Notes under the pieces: generated by a model
Seen by the model: the letters and a program-made list of their open reading frames with translations, nothing else
What the model was told of the DNA's origin: nothing
The model's database searches: none
In this document: piece after piece, positions 20,045 through 29,254 of the stretch
How the letters are laid out: every line of letters begins with the position of its first letter
Numbering within the stretch: the stretch's first letter is position 1
Translations under genes and position numbers: made by a program
Assembly (NCBI RefSeq): GCF_038502225.1
Contig: NC_091382.1
Location: 10,988,602 to 11,052,601, forward strand
Direction of reading: 5' to 3'
DNA length: 64,000 nt
Source of the DNA: Cherax quadricarinatus
Taxonomy: Eukaryota > Arthropoda > Malacostraca > Decapoda > Parastacidae

Positions 20045-20197
20045 GTGAAGAGTACGTACGAGCGTGAAGAGCACGTCAATTTATGAAGAGTACGTACGAG
20101 CACGAAGAGCACGTAAATATACGAAGAGTACATACGAGCACAAAGAGCACGTAAATTCGTGAAGAGTACGTACGGGCATGAAGAGTCTCTGGGATGA
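20045..20197. repeat. 38-bp minisatellite, four units
   Basis: The TGAAGAGTACGTACGAGC motif recurs at 20046, 20084, 20122 and 20160, a strict 38-bp period. Each unit is two related 19-bp halves, TGAAGAGTACGTACGAGC and TGAAGAGCACGTAAATT. The left flank (20010-20040) has more GTACGTAC palindromes. Open minus-strand frames over it (repeating RTLHEFTCS-like peptides) are a by-product of the period and not genes. Confidence 0.92.
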
Positions 20198-20330
20198 ACA
20201 AGGCTTGTAGAGTTTCCTCCATGCTAATGCATCTTGTCCTGGTGGGAAGGTGATGCTGTGAATGTTTTGAGGTAGATTCTCTCCCTCACTTGTGCTGGCC
20301 ATGATGCATGCTGTAACATAACAACCACTA
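20198..20330 (-). other. Possible coding exon beginning MASTSEGENL (unrecognised)
   Basis: A minus-strand frame from an ATG at about 20302 reads MASTSEGENLPQNIHSIT ... GQDALAWRKLYKPCSSQ and then runs into the 38-bp minisatellite. The start context (CATCATGGCC) is good, and the peptide is compositionally protein-like, unlike the repeat translation next to it. I recognise no family and see no donor site before the minisatellite. It could be a first exon or chance. Confidence 0.25.
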
Positions 20331-20790
20331 TGACAGAATTTGATAAGACAAGTGAAAGCCAAATTTCAAAGCATCTCTTAGAAATGGAAAAATGGTTGGC
20401 AAAAGCATTTCAGAATTTTTGGGGATCATTTATCAGAGCCAAATTTAAAAAAAAAATGATAGAAAAAGTCACACACAGGAGAGAAACATTATGATGGTCC
20501 ATCGTGCATCATTGTCAACAATCAAGAAGCGATCGAAGCTTTGTCATAAGGCTCCTCCACTAAGTGGAGGCTACTGGCATATTGTTTCAGCCACAGTATT
20601 TTGACTTATTATTCTCCTTTAGAAAAAACACAAGGGTCTTACCAGAGGCTCATGTTGAGAACATTTCTGACATACAGTCAGGTTTCAACATAATGAACTA
20701 ATAGGGGGAATTTTCCAAGCATCTTACATCAGAAAAATGTAAAACCAAAAAAGGACTAAAGTATGTATTCTACTATATAACTAATATAGT

Positions 20791-21050
20791 ACACTGCAGT
20801 AGCCTGGAACCTAACCTGTTGTATAAGTGGGGCTCTCCTGTATTGCAGTAGCCTGGAACCTAACCTGTTTTATAAGTGGGGCTCTCCTGTACTGCAGTAG
20901 CCTGGAACCTAACCTGTTGTATAAGTGGGCCCCTCCTGTACTGCAGTAGCCTGGAACCTAACCTGTTGTATAATTGGGCCCCTCCTGTACTGCAGCAGCG
21001 TGGAACCTAACCTGTTGCGTAAGTGGGGGCCTCCTATACTGCAGTAGCCT
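20791..21050. repeat. 49-bp minisatellite, five full units
   Basis: GCAGTAGCCTGGAACCTAAC starts at 20796, 20845, 20894, 20943, 20992 and (partial) 21041, exactly 49 bp apart. Each unit carries CTGCAGTAGCC and AAGTGGGGCTCTCC. A detached partial unit (CTGTACTAGTGGGGCCCTCC) occurs at 21332-21351, on the far side of the CR1 fragment, so the array may have been split by it. Confidence 0.95.
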
Positions 21051-21331
21051 GAAAGATAAGAAGGAAAACTGCAACAGGTCTACTGACCCATGCAGAGCAG
21101 GTCCATGTCCCCCCCCCCAGACTAGCCCAATGACCCACCCCCTGGATTAGCCTAATGACCCACCCAGTCTGGCCACCTCCACTCAAGGAAGGAGCATGGC
21201 ACCAGACCCAGCAGCACAAGCTAGTCAGGTCCAATTCACACCCACTCATGTATTTATCTAACCTATTTTTAAAACTACACAACGTTTTAACCTGAATATC
21301 TGTACTCGGGAGTTTGTTCTACTCATAACCT
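21051..21331 (-). pseudogene. CR1-like LINE C-terminal fragment
   Basis: On the minus strand the text reads LCSFKNRLDKYMSGCELDLT followed by a G/P-rich tail, the type of C-terminal end (SFK-R-LDK) seen in CR1-group ORF2 proteins. It inserted next to or into the 49-bp minisatellite. A run of 10 C (about 21109-21118) adds frame noise. Short and inactive. Confidence 0.55.
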
Positions 21332-21384
21332 GCTGTACTAGTGGGGCCCTCCTAGGAGGGCTGTAATTTGACATTACTATGGTT

Positions 21385-21480
21385 ACAGTAATGCCAAGGT
21401 ACAGCAGTGTCAATTTACAGCAGTGTCAAGTTACAGTAGTGTCAAGTTACAGTAGTGTCAAGTTACAGCAGGGTCAAGTT
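21385..21480. repeat. 16-bp minisatellite, six units
   Basis: ACAGCAGTGTCAAGTT units begin at 21385, 21401, 21417, 21433, 21449 and 21465, a strict 16-bp period with 1-3 changes per unit. Confidence 0.92.
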
Positions 21481-21576
21481 ATACACAAATGCACCTACAT
21501 AGTCATGAGGATACTCAGCAACTACTGAAACTATTATGACCACTGACTAGTATCTAACTATCTAACAGTTATAATT

Positions 21577-22265
21577 ATAACCATTATTTTTAAAGGGGTG
21601 GATAGGTAAACCAGTGGAAGGCCTCAGTCAGATGACCAAAAGCTCCAAGGATGTTAGTGGCTTTCTTTGTATTTCTTTCTTTCTTTCAACACATCGGCCG
21701 TATCCCACCGAGGCGGGATGGCCCAAAAGGAAAAACATAAGTTTCTCCTTTTACATTTAGTAATATATACAGGAGAAGGGGTTACTAGCCCCTTGCTCCC
21801 GGCATTTTAGTCACCTCTTACAACACGCATGGCGTACGGAGGAAGAATTCTGTTCCACTTCCCCATAGAGATCAGAGGAAATAAAATAGAAGAAAACCCA
21901 GAGGGGTATGCATATATACGCTTGTACATGTATGTGTAGTGTGACCTAAGTGTAAGTAGAAGTAGCAAGATGTAACTGAAATCTTGCATATTCATGAGAC
22001 AGAAAAAAGGACACCAGCAATCCTACCATCATGTAAAACAATTACAGGCTTTCGTTTTACACTCGCTTGGCAGGACGGTCGTACCTCCCTGGGCAGTTGC
22101 TGTCTACCAACCTACTACCTAGGTTCTTTGTATTTAACAATATTTTATAACACGTAAATCACACATTTTATATTAGGCAAAGAAATAAAATCTAATAGCA
22201 TTCGAAGACCCGTGTCAGGAAACACATCCTGTTTCCTGACAAACCCTATATAAGCTAACCTCGGA
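21577..22265 (+). mobile_element. Structured SINE (second copy), interrupted by a mini-RTE
   Basis: TTTTTAAAGGGGTGGATAGG ... AAGGCCTCAGTCAGATGACC ... AAAGCTCCAAGGATG (21590-21655) and, beyond the insertion, GAAGACCCGTGTCAGGAAAC ... TGTTTCCTGACA ... AACC (22204-22260) match the 157-bp element at 54089-54245 (there on the minus strand). The hairpin arms TGTCAGGAAACA (22214-22225) and TGTTTCCTGACA are perfect. About 80 bp of extra AT-rich sequence lies between the two conserved parts here. The boundaries are less certain than for the other copy. Confidence 0.7.
21663..22135 (-). mobile_element. Complete non-autonomous mini-RTE element with 12-bp target duplication
   Basis: A perfect direct repeat ttctttgtattt (21663-21674 and 22124-22135) brackets the 449-bp element 21675-22123. 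On the minus strand it starts CCTAGGTAGTAGGTTGG (LINE leader, compare 2862). It continues to GGGGTAGTAACCCC-like leader sequence and ends with the LINE tail GGCCATCCCGCCTCGGTGGG and (GAAA)n. It has the same two-part architecture as the element at 229-706, with no coding region. Confidence 0.88.
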
Positions 22266-22934
22266 GTAGAGGTATAATACGTACTCTGTTAACGACGTTA
22301 TGTTGTGAACATTTGAAATATATTTGTACAATAAAACAGAAAACCCATGGCAAGTGAGTCATATTTGTATAATATAATTCAGTCTGGATGAGCATGCAAA
22401 CAAGCCAGGCCAGAGGTGAACCTACTGGAGTAACAAAAACATTCAAAATCTGTCTAAGGTAAAGTAGAGGTCTTCATGAGATAAATTTTGAGTACTTATC
22501 TGATAAGCTTCAAACGGAACAAAAAGACGCAATACTGTGTCTGGAACAACGCAAATAACCCACATGTAGGAGAATGAAAATTACAAAGCAGTTTCAGTCC
22601 AAAATGAATGCATAAGTGTCTTTCTATGTGCTTCATCTCTTCAATGTTGATAACTTAAAAAGTAACTTGAAAATTAATATACTGCTGTATTTTGGGATAC
22701 TGGTTTCTCTGTAATATTAAGAGAATATCTATGCAATTAAGTTTCCAAGCTGGTGTTTCTTATGGGGGTTAAATTAGTGTTGCACTGTGTATGTCCTAAT
22801 TTGCCACTTTTAATATGAACACGGAATTGAGGTTAAGCAATACAAACTGGGATGTCTTTCTCGGATCACCAAAGTACAAGGGATTGGGGTTATGCAATAC
22901 TGCAATACCTTAATTTGGATTGCTAGAGTACAAG
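22266..22934. other. No recognisable gene
   Basis: AT-rich sequence with no supported ORF. TATATAAG (22248) and AATAAAA (22330) could be read as promoter and poly(A) signals of a solo LTR, but there is no TG...CA pair with a duplication to support it. Confidence 0.35.
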
Positions 22935-22952
22935 GGACTGGTTACCTGGAGG

Positions 22953-24477
22953 TTATTCCGGGGATGAACGCCCCCGCGGCCCGGTCCATGACCAGGCCTC
23001 CCGATTGATCAGGGCCTGATCAACTAGGCTGTTACTGCTGGCCATACGCAGTCCAACGTACGAGCCACAGCCCGGCTGATCTGGCACTGACTTTAGGTAT
23101 CTGTCCAGCTCTCTCTTGAAGGCAGCCAGCCAGCCAGCCAGGTGTTTATTGGCAATTCCCCTAATGCTTGATGGGAGGCTGTTGAACAGTTTTGGGCCCC
23201 GGACACTTATGGTGTTTTCTCTTAGTGTACCAGTGGCGCCCCTACTTTTTATTGGGGTCATTTTGCATCGCTTGCCCAGTCTTTTACTTTCGTAGGGAGT
23301 GATTTCTGTGTGCAGATTTGGGACCATTCCTTCCAAGATTTTCCAAGTGTAGATTATGATATATCTCTCCCTCCTGCGTTCCAACGAGTACAAGTCAAGT
23401 GCTTCCAAGCGTTCCCAGTAGTTAAGGTGCTTGACAGAACTTATACGTGCAGTAAAGGATCTCTGTACACTCTCTAGATCTGCGATTTCACCTGCTTTGA
23501 ATGGAGATGTTAATGTACAGCAGTATTCCAGCCTAGAGAGAACAAGTGATTTGAAAAAGATCATCATGGGCTTGATATCTCTCGTTTTGAAAGTTCTCAT
23601 TATCCATCCTATCATTTTCTTTTCACGTGCGATCGTGGCACTGTTGTGATCCTTGAAAGTGAGATCCTCAGACATTACTACTCCCAGGTCCCTTACATTA
23701 TTTTTCTGCTCTATTGTATGGCCGGAGTCAGTAGTATACTCTGTTCTAGTTATTATCTCCTCCAGTTTTCCATAACAGAGTAGTTGGAATTTGTCCTCAT
23801 TGAACATCATATTGTTTACTGTTGCCCACTGGAAATTTTTTTTTTATATCTTCTTGGAGGTTAACTGCGTCCTGAGCAGATGACAGCCTCATGCAGATCC
23901 TAGTATCATCTGCAAAGGATGATACGGTGCTGTGGTGTATATCTCTGTTTATGTCTGATATGAGGATAAGGAATAAGATGGGGGCGAGTACTGTGCCTTG
24001 TGGAACAGAGCTCTTTACTATGGCAGCCTCCGATTTAACTCTGTTGACCACTACTCTTTGTGTTTGATTTGTTAGGAAGTTGAAGATCCATCTCCCCACT
24101 TTCCCAGTTATTCCTTTAGCACGTATTTTATGGGCTATTACGCCATGATCGCATTTGTCAAATGCTTTTGCAAAGTCTGTGTATATTACATCTGCATTCT
24201 GATTTTCTTCCAGTGCATCCAAGGCCATGTCATAGTGATGCAGTAGTTGTGAGAGGCAGGAGCGACCTGCCCTGAACCCATGTTGCCCTGGATTGTGCAG
24301 ATTTTGGGAATCCAGGTTATTTGCAATCCTACTTCTTAGCACTCTTTCAAAGCTTTTTATGATGTGGGACGTCAGAGCTATTGGTCTATAGTTCTTAGCT
24401 AATGCTTTGCTGCCACCTTTATGGAGTGGGGCTATATCCATTGTTTTAATTGACTGTGGAATTTCACCCATGTCCAA
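22953..24477 (-). pseudogene. CR1-like LINE copy 1: reverse transcriptase
   Basis: Two long frames on the minus strand. 24477-23797 has KTMDIAPLHKGGSKALAKNYRPIAL, HGFRAGRSCLSQL, VIYTDFAKAFDKCDHG, SSVPQGTVLAPILFLILISDI and the catalytic SFADDTRICM. 23810-22953 has NVRDLGVVMSEDLTFKDH, FKSLVLSRLEYCCTL, LNYWERLEALDLYSLERRRERY, GPKLFNSLP and FKRELDRYLKSVPDQPGCG. A frameshift at about 23805 joins them near an A/T run (23836-23845). A tandem CAGCCAGCCAGCCAG expansion (23123-23139) lies near the C-terminal end. The catalytic residues are intact. Confidence 0.88.
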
Positions 24478-24486
24478 GCTCCTCCT

Positions 24487-25909
24487 TCATAGTGTACTTA
24501 GGGCACACGAGAGGGGTTTCTTGCAGTTCTTAATGAAAACAGAGTTGTACGAGTATGGGCCCGGGGCTGAGTGCATAGGCATGTTGTCAATGGCTTTTTC
24601 GAAATCTATCGGAGTTAGGGTAATGTCGGAAATCTGGCATACATTTATGGAGTTTTGAGGCTCATTTATGAAGAAATCATTTGGGTCGTCGATCCTCAGA
24701 CCGATTAGTGGTTCACTAAACACAGAGTCGTACTGGGATTTCAATATTTCACTCATTTCCTTGTTGTCATCTGTGTAAGTCACATCCTGTCTGAGTAAGG
24801 GCCCGATACTAGATGTGGTATTTGCCTTGTTTTTGGCATATGATAAGAAATATTTTGAATTTCTTTCAATTTCACTAATAGCTTTAAGCTCCTCCTGCCT
24901 CTCCTGGTTCCTGTAAGAGTCATTTATCTTAAGTTCGATAGTTTCCACTTCCCTGGTCAGCGCGTCCTTTCGTGTATCACATATTCTAGCACTCCTGAGG
25001 AGCTCAGTGACTCTTCGTCGTCTTCTGTAGAGGGAGCGTCTTTTTCTCTCCAGTTTACTCTTGCTCTTCTTCTTTCTTAGGGGAATATGCCTAGAACATG
25101 CTTCGGCTACCAGGAAGTTGATCTTTTCAAGGCACTGGTTTGGATCCATGTCATGTAAGACATCTTCCCAACATGTTTCGTTTAGGACATGGTTTACCTG
25201 GTCCCAGTTGATGTTCTTGTTATTGAAATTGTATTTTGTGAAGACACCTTCACAGGTACATGCATTCTGCTGTTCAGGACCCGTATGCATGTATGTTTGG
25301 ACTTTGATTAGATTGTGATCGGAATTAGTTGTTTTTGATATTCTTATGTCTCTTATCATGTCCTCATTATTTGTGAAGATAAGGTCAAGTGTGTTTTCTA
25401 GTCTTGTTGGCTCCACTATCTACTGGCTTAAGGTGTGTTTTTTGCAGAGACTTAGTAACTCATGTGTGTGTGACCTTTCATCTGCGCTACCTCCGGGGAT
25501 TGTTTCAGCTATAACATTATTTGCTACATTCTTCCATTTTGTATGCCTTAGGTTGAAATCACCAAGCAGTAAGATGTTTGGGGATGGAGCTGGAAGGTTT
25601 TCCAAACAGTAATTGATTTTCAGTAGCTGTTCCTTGAACTGTTTTGAGGTTGCATCTAGTGGCTTGTATACAACCAAAATGACTAGGTTTTGGTTCTCGA
25701 TGTTTATTGATAGAACTTCAACTACCTCATTTGTGGTGTTCAGCAAGTCCGTGCAGATAAGGGACTCTGACATACAGGCCAACCCCCGCTTGTTGCCTGT
25801 TTTTTCTGTCACATCTAAAAAGGTTGTAACCACTTATCCATATTTCACTGTCAAAGTGATCTTTTGTGCGAGTCTCTGTGAAGGCTGCAAACACTGCATT
25901 AGACTCCAC
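24487..25909 (-). pseudogene. CR1-like LINE copy 1: AP endonuclease and linker
   Basis: Minus strand. VFAAFTETRTKDHFDSEIW and GYNLFRCDRKNRQ (25909-25727), VVEVLSINIENQNLVILVVYKP and NILLLGDFNLRHTKW (25740-25520), and RLENTLDLIFTN with KTTNSDHNLI (25416-25320) contain the endonuclease motifs, including the G-D-F-N and S-D-H catalytic blocks. The 310-codon frame 25416-24487 continues through a basic linker (KKKSKSKLERKRRSLYRRRR) to DNMPMHSAPGP, the start of the RT. A stop at about 25420 and a frame change at about 25730 break it. Confidence 0.85.
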
Positions 25910-26181
25910 TAGAAGTCCACTGATAAAAGGTATTTTATTGTTGGTGGATGGTTTAAGGCCCTGTATATTAGCAAATATGAACGAGGTTGTATTCTGTGTT
26001 TGTTGGGGGATTTTGTTATTGGCATCAGTAGTTATAATTCTGGAGGGCCATGGTTGGCCACTGGCTGTGCCTCCAGTTCAACAAGGCTCCAAGGTGGTGG
26101 ACTATTTTTGTTATTTCCTTCGATTTTCTTTTTTCGTTTCCTGCCACTAAAAAATCACCTGGAGTTGGGTTGTCGTAGCTA

Positions 26182-26844
26182 CTATTGTTTGTCTTGTGGG
26201 GTCCGTGCCTCCTGGTCCCTTTTAGATGTTATGCAGGGCACTCGATGTTGTAACACTGCTTCTGGGAGGACCGAGGAGTGGCACATTTTTGGGTGAAAGA
26301 AAGTACAGGAAGGAGAATGACACTCCTTTAGACAGGAGGTCGCTACATTTTTTGGGATAGTCAAAGTTAAATGTCCCATTTTTTTCCCCTGTTATTCCAT
26401 GCTTACAGATGCCCCAAGCATAATATTTGCACAGATTCACCTTTGGTTGAGAATTGTTGGGAGGTGTGTTGTCAATTTCTGCAGGTTCTGGGACTGCACT
26501 ATAATCCTTAGTATCCAAGCCAGGGCCACCCCATCTTGGATTCCATCTACTTTCCACAGTAGAGGAAGGAGGAGGAGACTCCTCTCCAACATCTGTACTG
26601 TGGGCCATGGTCTTGTGCAATGATGGTTGTATATTTACTGTTTTTGTGGTTTGAGTAGTGTCCCTAGGAGAGTCTGGGCTAGCAGTGGGGCTGGGTCTGG
26701 GTCAGCGGCTGGGCCTGGGCCAGCACCAGCACTGTGGGTATTAGTGCTATGACTGGGGGATGGGTCTGGCTTAGCACCATGTGGGTGACTAGATAGTTTC
26801 GAGTCATGTGTTGTGGTATGGACATTCTGCATTTTCTGATACAC
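26182..26844 (-). pseudogene. CR1-like LINE copy 1: Pro-rich and CCCH zinc-finger segment
   Basis: Minus strand. A Ser/His/Pro-rich stretch (26844-26640: SSHPHGAKPDPSPSHSTN) is followed by 26620-26182, which has CKYYAWGICKHGITGEKNG ... DYPKKC and, in another frame, CTFFHPKMCHSS. These are remnants of the C-x7-8-C-x-C-x3-H fingers seen more completely at 60297-60755. CCCH fingers usually bind single-stranded RNA, so a role in binding the element RNA is likely but inferred. Frames shift at about 26300. Confidence 0.7.
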
Positions 26845-27060
26845 TATCTCTTGCTACCATGTTTTATATATTTTTGGTAGACTATCCAAGAGGTCATCCT
26901 TGTTTTCTTGATTATTTTTATCATTTATTACTCTCCTTAGTACCTTCCTGATACCTGCCCAAAGTTTTGCATCTTTATTGCACAAACATATAATTTTATA
27001 TCTTGAATTTATATAGTCTATGCTGGTCAATAGTTTTTATTTTCCCTCTATCATTTATGC

Positions 27061-27541
27061 TTAAGTTTAACTACCTGGCAAGGGTATATAATTGGGGTAG
27101 GCGGATGCCAGGGTCTTTTAATTTACAGTTGTTTTGTCATAAGATTTGGAAGTCATGTGACGGGTTAGGGTGACAGGTGTTTTTATGATTTGTGCGCTCA
27201 TATTTCAGTTTTTGTAAAATGGCTTATGGTAATTATTAGGGTGTACTGTTTTGGTTTGTATTTTTTTTTTTTTTTTTTTCATTTTGGCTCCAGTAAAATA
27301 AAAAAAAAAAGGCTATGAACGAATAAAACTAGATTGATGGTGGTTTTTGATTGATATACATTTTATACGTACATTGGCACATGGGTTCTATACTAGTAAA
27401 GTTTGCATACTGGAATATATAGCGAGTTCAAAAGGTTGTTAATGTACTGGTAATTAAAGTTTTCACTGGATAGGTGATTATGTGTATGGTGTGAAGAGGA
27501 ATAATATCTGCAGGGGGGGGGAGGTTGAGCGAGTCTAAGTT
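27061..27541. other. AT-rich DNA up to the assembly gap, nothing recognised
   Basis: Long T run (27261-27279) and A run (27299-27310). No supported ORF; translations here that cross the gap are meaningless. Confidence 0.4.
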
Positions 27542-27641
27542 NNNNNNNNNNNNNNNNNNNNNNNNNNNNNNNNNNNNNNNNNNNNNNNNNNNNNNNNNNN
27601 NNNNNNNNNNNNNNNNNNNNNNNNNNNNNNNNNNNNNNNNN
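27542..27641. other. Assembly gap of 100 N
   Basis: Exactly 100 undetermined bases, the usual placeholder for a gap of unknown size. It hides the left end of the Tigger derivative that follows. Confidence 0.99.
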
Positions 27642-28469
27642 CGGTGGCATTGTTTACCAGCCAGCCTCCGCGGTAACATCCAAGCATACAATCGGAATAT
27701 TTCGTATTATTACAGTGTTTTCGGTGCTGTTTCTGGAAAATAAGTGACCATGGGCCCCAAGAAAGCTTCTAGTGCCAACCCTGTGGTAAAAAGGGTGAGA
27801 ATTAGTATGGAAATTAAGAAAGATTTTGAAGGGTTTGGGGCTAACCCTGAGAAGCCTATGCCAGTTGTGGAATCCATTGTGCCTACTTCAAAAATTAAGG
27901 AAATGTGTGCACAGTGGGTTGAACTGCAAACCTTTATGGATGAAAATCACCCTGACACAGCTGTTGCAAGCTGTGCTGGTGACTATTTCAATGACAATGT
28001 TGTGGCCCATTTTAGACAAATCGTAAAGGAACGGGAGGTACAGAGCTCTATGGACAGATTTGTTGTGCGACAGAGGTCCAGTGACTCTCAAGCTGGTCCT
28101 AGTGGCATTAAAAGAAGAAGGGAAGTAACCCCGGAAAAGGACTTGCTACCTCAAGTCCTAATGGAAGGGGATTCCCCTTCTAAACAGTAAGAAGATAATG
28201 CTCTCCCCTCCTCCCATCCCATCAATCATCACCAGATCTTCAATAAAAGTAAGTGTCATGTAAGTGTGCATGCCTTTTTCAGTTTGTGTGTATTAAAATT
28301 AACATTTCATGTGGTAAAAAAATTTTTTTTTCATACTTTTGGGTGTCTTGCACGGATTAATTTTATTTCCATTATTTCTTATGGGGAAAATTCATTCACA
28401 TAACGATTATTTCGCATAACAATTACCCCTCTTGCACGGATTAAAATCGTTAACCGGGGGTCCACTGTA
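27642..28469 (+). mobile_element. Miniature Tigger derivative (left end in the gap)
   Basis: The sequence from 27643 (GGTGGCATTGTTTACCAGCC) follows the 5' region of the intact Tigger (50436 onward), and the right end CGGGGGTCCACTG (28455-28467) is followed by TA. The right subterminal text (CGATTATTTCGCATAAC, TTAAAATCGTTAACC) differs from the intact element, so it is a separate subfamily. The left terminal repeat must lie in the gap. Relative to the 2.3-kb element, about 1.5 kb of transposase sequence is missing. Confidence 0.85.
27750..28190 (+). CDS. Tigger N+C fusion protein without catalytic domain (146 aa, open)
   Basis: From an ATG in good context (gtgaccATGGG), the frame has the first ~25 residues of the Tigger transposase (MGPKKASSANPVVKRVRISM), then jumps to DFEGFGANPEKP, near residue 425 of the intact protein. 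A second jump occurs at VVESIV/PTSKIKEM, removing the acidic region (about residues 441-504). The C-terminal domain is complete to DSPSKQ. Both deletions keep frame and there is no stop. DNA-binding helix-turn-helix and DDE residues are gone, so it cannot transpose. If expressed, it might interfere with or be carried by the transposase complex, but that is speculation. The frame may be open simply because the element is young. Confidence 0.7.
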   Translation: MGPKKASSANPVVKRVRISMEIKKDFEGFGANPEKPMPVVESIVPTSKIKEMCAQWVELQTFMDENHPDTAVASCAGDYFNDNVVAHFRQIVKEREVQSSMDRFVVRQRSSDSQAGPSGIKRRREVTPEKDLLPQVLMEGDSPSKQ

Positions 28470-28510
28470 TTAACGTCATGGATTATATAGTGAAGATTTT
28501 TGTATTATTT

Positions 28511-28609
28511 GCCTCTTCAAGGGGGGCTCCTTGGCGTGGTGAAGAGGCTCTTGGTCTGAGGAATTAGACCTATCGGTCTTCTTCCTCAGACCGAACCTAA
28601 TTACCCCCC
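28511..28609 (+). ncRNA. Putative HDV-like pseudoknot at the 5' end of the I-clade LINE
   Basis: Hand fold. P1 is GCCTCTTCA (28511-28519) with TGAAGAGGC (28540-28548). P2 is GGGGGG (28521-28526) with CCCCCC (28604-28609). A short P3 candidate is CC/GG (28529-28530/28538-28539) closing a 7-nt loop TTGGCGT. P4 is GGTCTGAGGAA (28553-28563) with TTCCTCAGACC (28582-28592), extended by AGACC/GGTCT. The order P1-P2-P3-P1'-P4-P2' is that of HDV-like self-cleaving ribozymes, which are known at the 5' ends of several LINEs (R2, RTE). P3 is weak and J4/2 is long, so cleavage activity is not shown. Confidence 0.45.
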
Positions 28610-29254
28610 AATCTCCCCTCCCCTATCCCATCCTCCCCATCCTCCCCATCCTCCCCTTTTTCCTTTCCTCCTCCCCCTCCCCACTCCTCCCTTTTGCCCT
28701 TCCTCTTTTTGCCCTTTGGGATTTCTCCCACAGGCGCGCTAGTTCCTGGGTAGGAGAAAGGATACCGGGGTCCATCCCATTCCGTTGAGGTTCTTAGCGG
28801 TGGCGTAGTTTGCCGTGGAATCTGGATCGCCTGGGGATGTCCCGATCCCTCTCCTGTATCCCGGAGTAGCTTTGGGTGTCTTTCGGGCGACGAGTGTATC
28901 TCTGGAAGCCACCTTTCGGATTCCGGGGGTGGTGGCCGAAGGAGGTATGCTTTGTGGCGGATATCCGGCCGCCCTCTCTTTTGTCCACCGAGGTAGCTCG
29001 GCAGATGTGAGGTTGCTATCCCGGATTGTTAGTTTACTAGCATGATGGGTAGGGTATGGCACAGGTTCCATGCTGCATCTGCGCTACTTGCGGTGCTGAG
29101 GTCCTCTTGGGCGCGGAGGGAGATTTCTGGCCCTTTCATTCCTCCTAGGAACTATCCCTCCCCGGTCCCCCCTTTTTTTTCTTTTTTTTATTTTTATTTT
29201 CTTTTCTTCTTTCTTTTTTTTTCTTAAAAACAAAAAGAAAGAAGTAACCTAACC

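Larger units (their letters stand above)
22935..27060 (-). mobile_element. CR1-like LINE copy 1 with N-terminal CCCH zinc-finger region
   Basis: Minus strand, from an N-terminal region (from about 27010: ICLCNKDAKLWAGIRKVLRR) through a Pro-rich/CCCH segment, endonuclease and reverse transcriptase to the end CCGGAATAACCTCCAGGTAACC near 22940. The same order is seen in the copy at 57190-60755. The C-terminal coding end (PDQPGCGSYVGLR...SSNSLVDQALI) lies within about 20 bp of the 3' end, so the element has almost no 3' UTR. The ORF is broken by several frame changes. The terminal GGTTACCTGGAGGTTATTCC (plus strand) recurs as GGTTTACCTGGAGTTTACC in copy 2. Its upstream limit toward the gap is unclear. 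Confidence 0.85.

Noticed and set aside
19930..20200. Minus-strand ORFs with repeated RTLHEFTCS peptides
   Set aside because: The period equals the 38-bp minisatellite; no family and no independent coding signal.
20791..21050. CRISPR-like array of direct repeats
   Set aside because: The 49-bp units are contiguous with no unique spacers, in a eukaryotic context; it is a minisatellite.
22204..22340. Solo LTR (TATATAAG, AATAAAA, TGTCAGG...CCTGACA)
   Set aside because: TGTCAGGAAACA belongs to the hairpin of the structured SINE, and no LTR ends with target duplication were found.
27393..27743. Open frames crossing the N gap
   Set aside because: The frame is open only because N codons cannot be stops.
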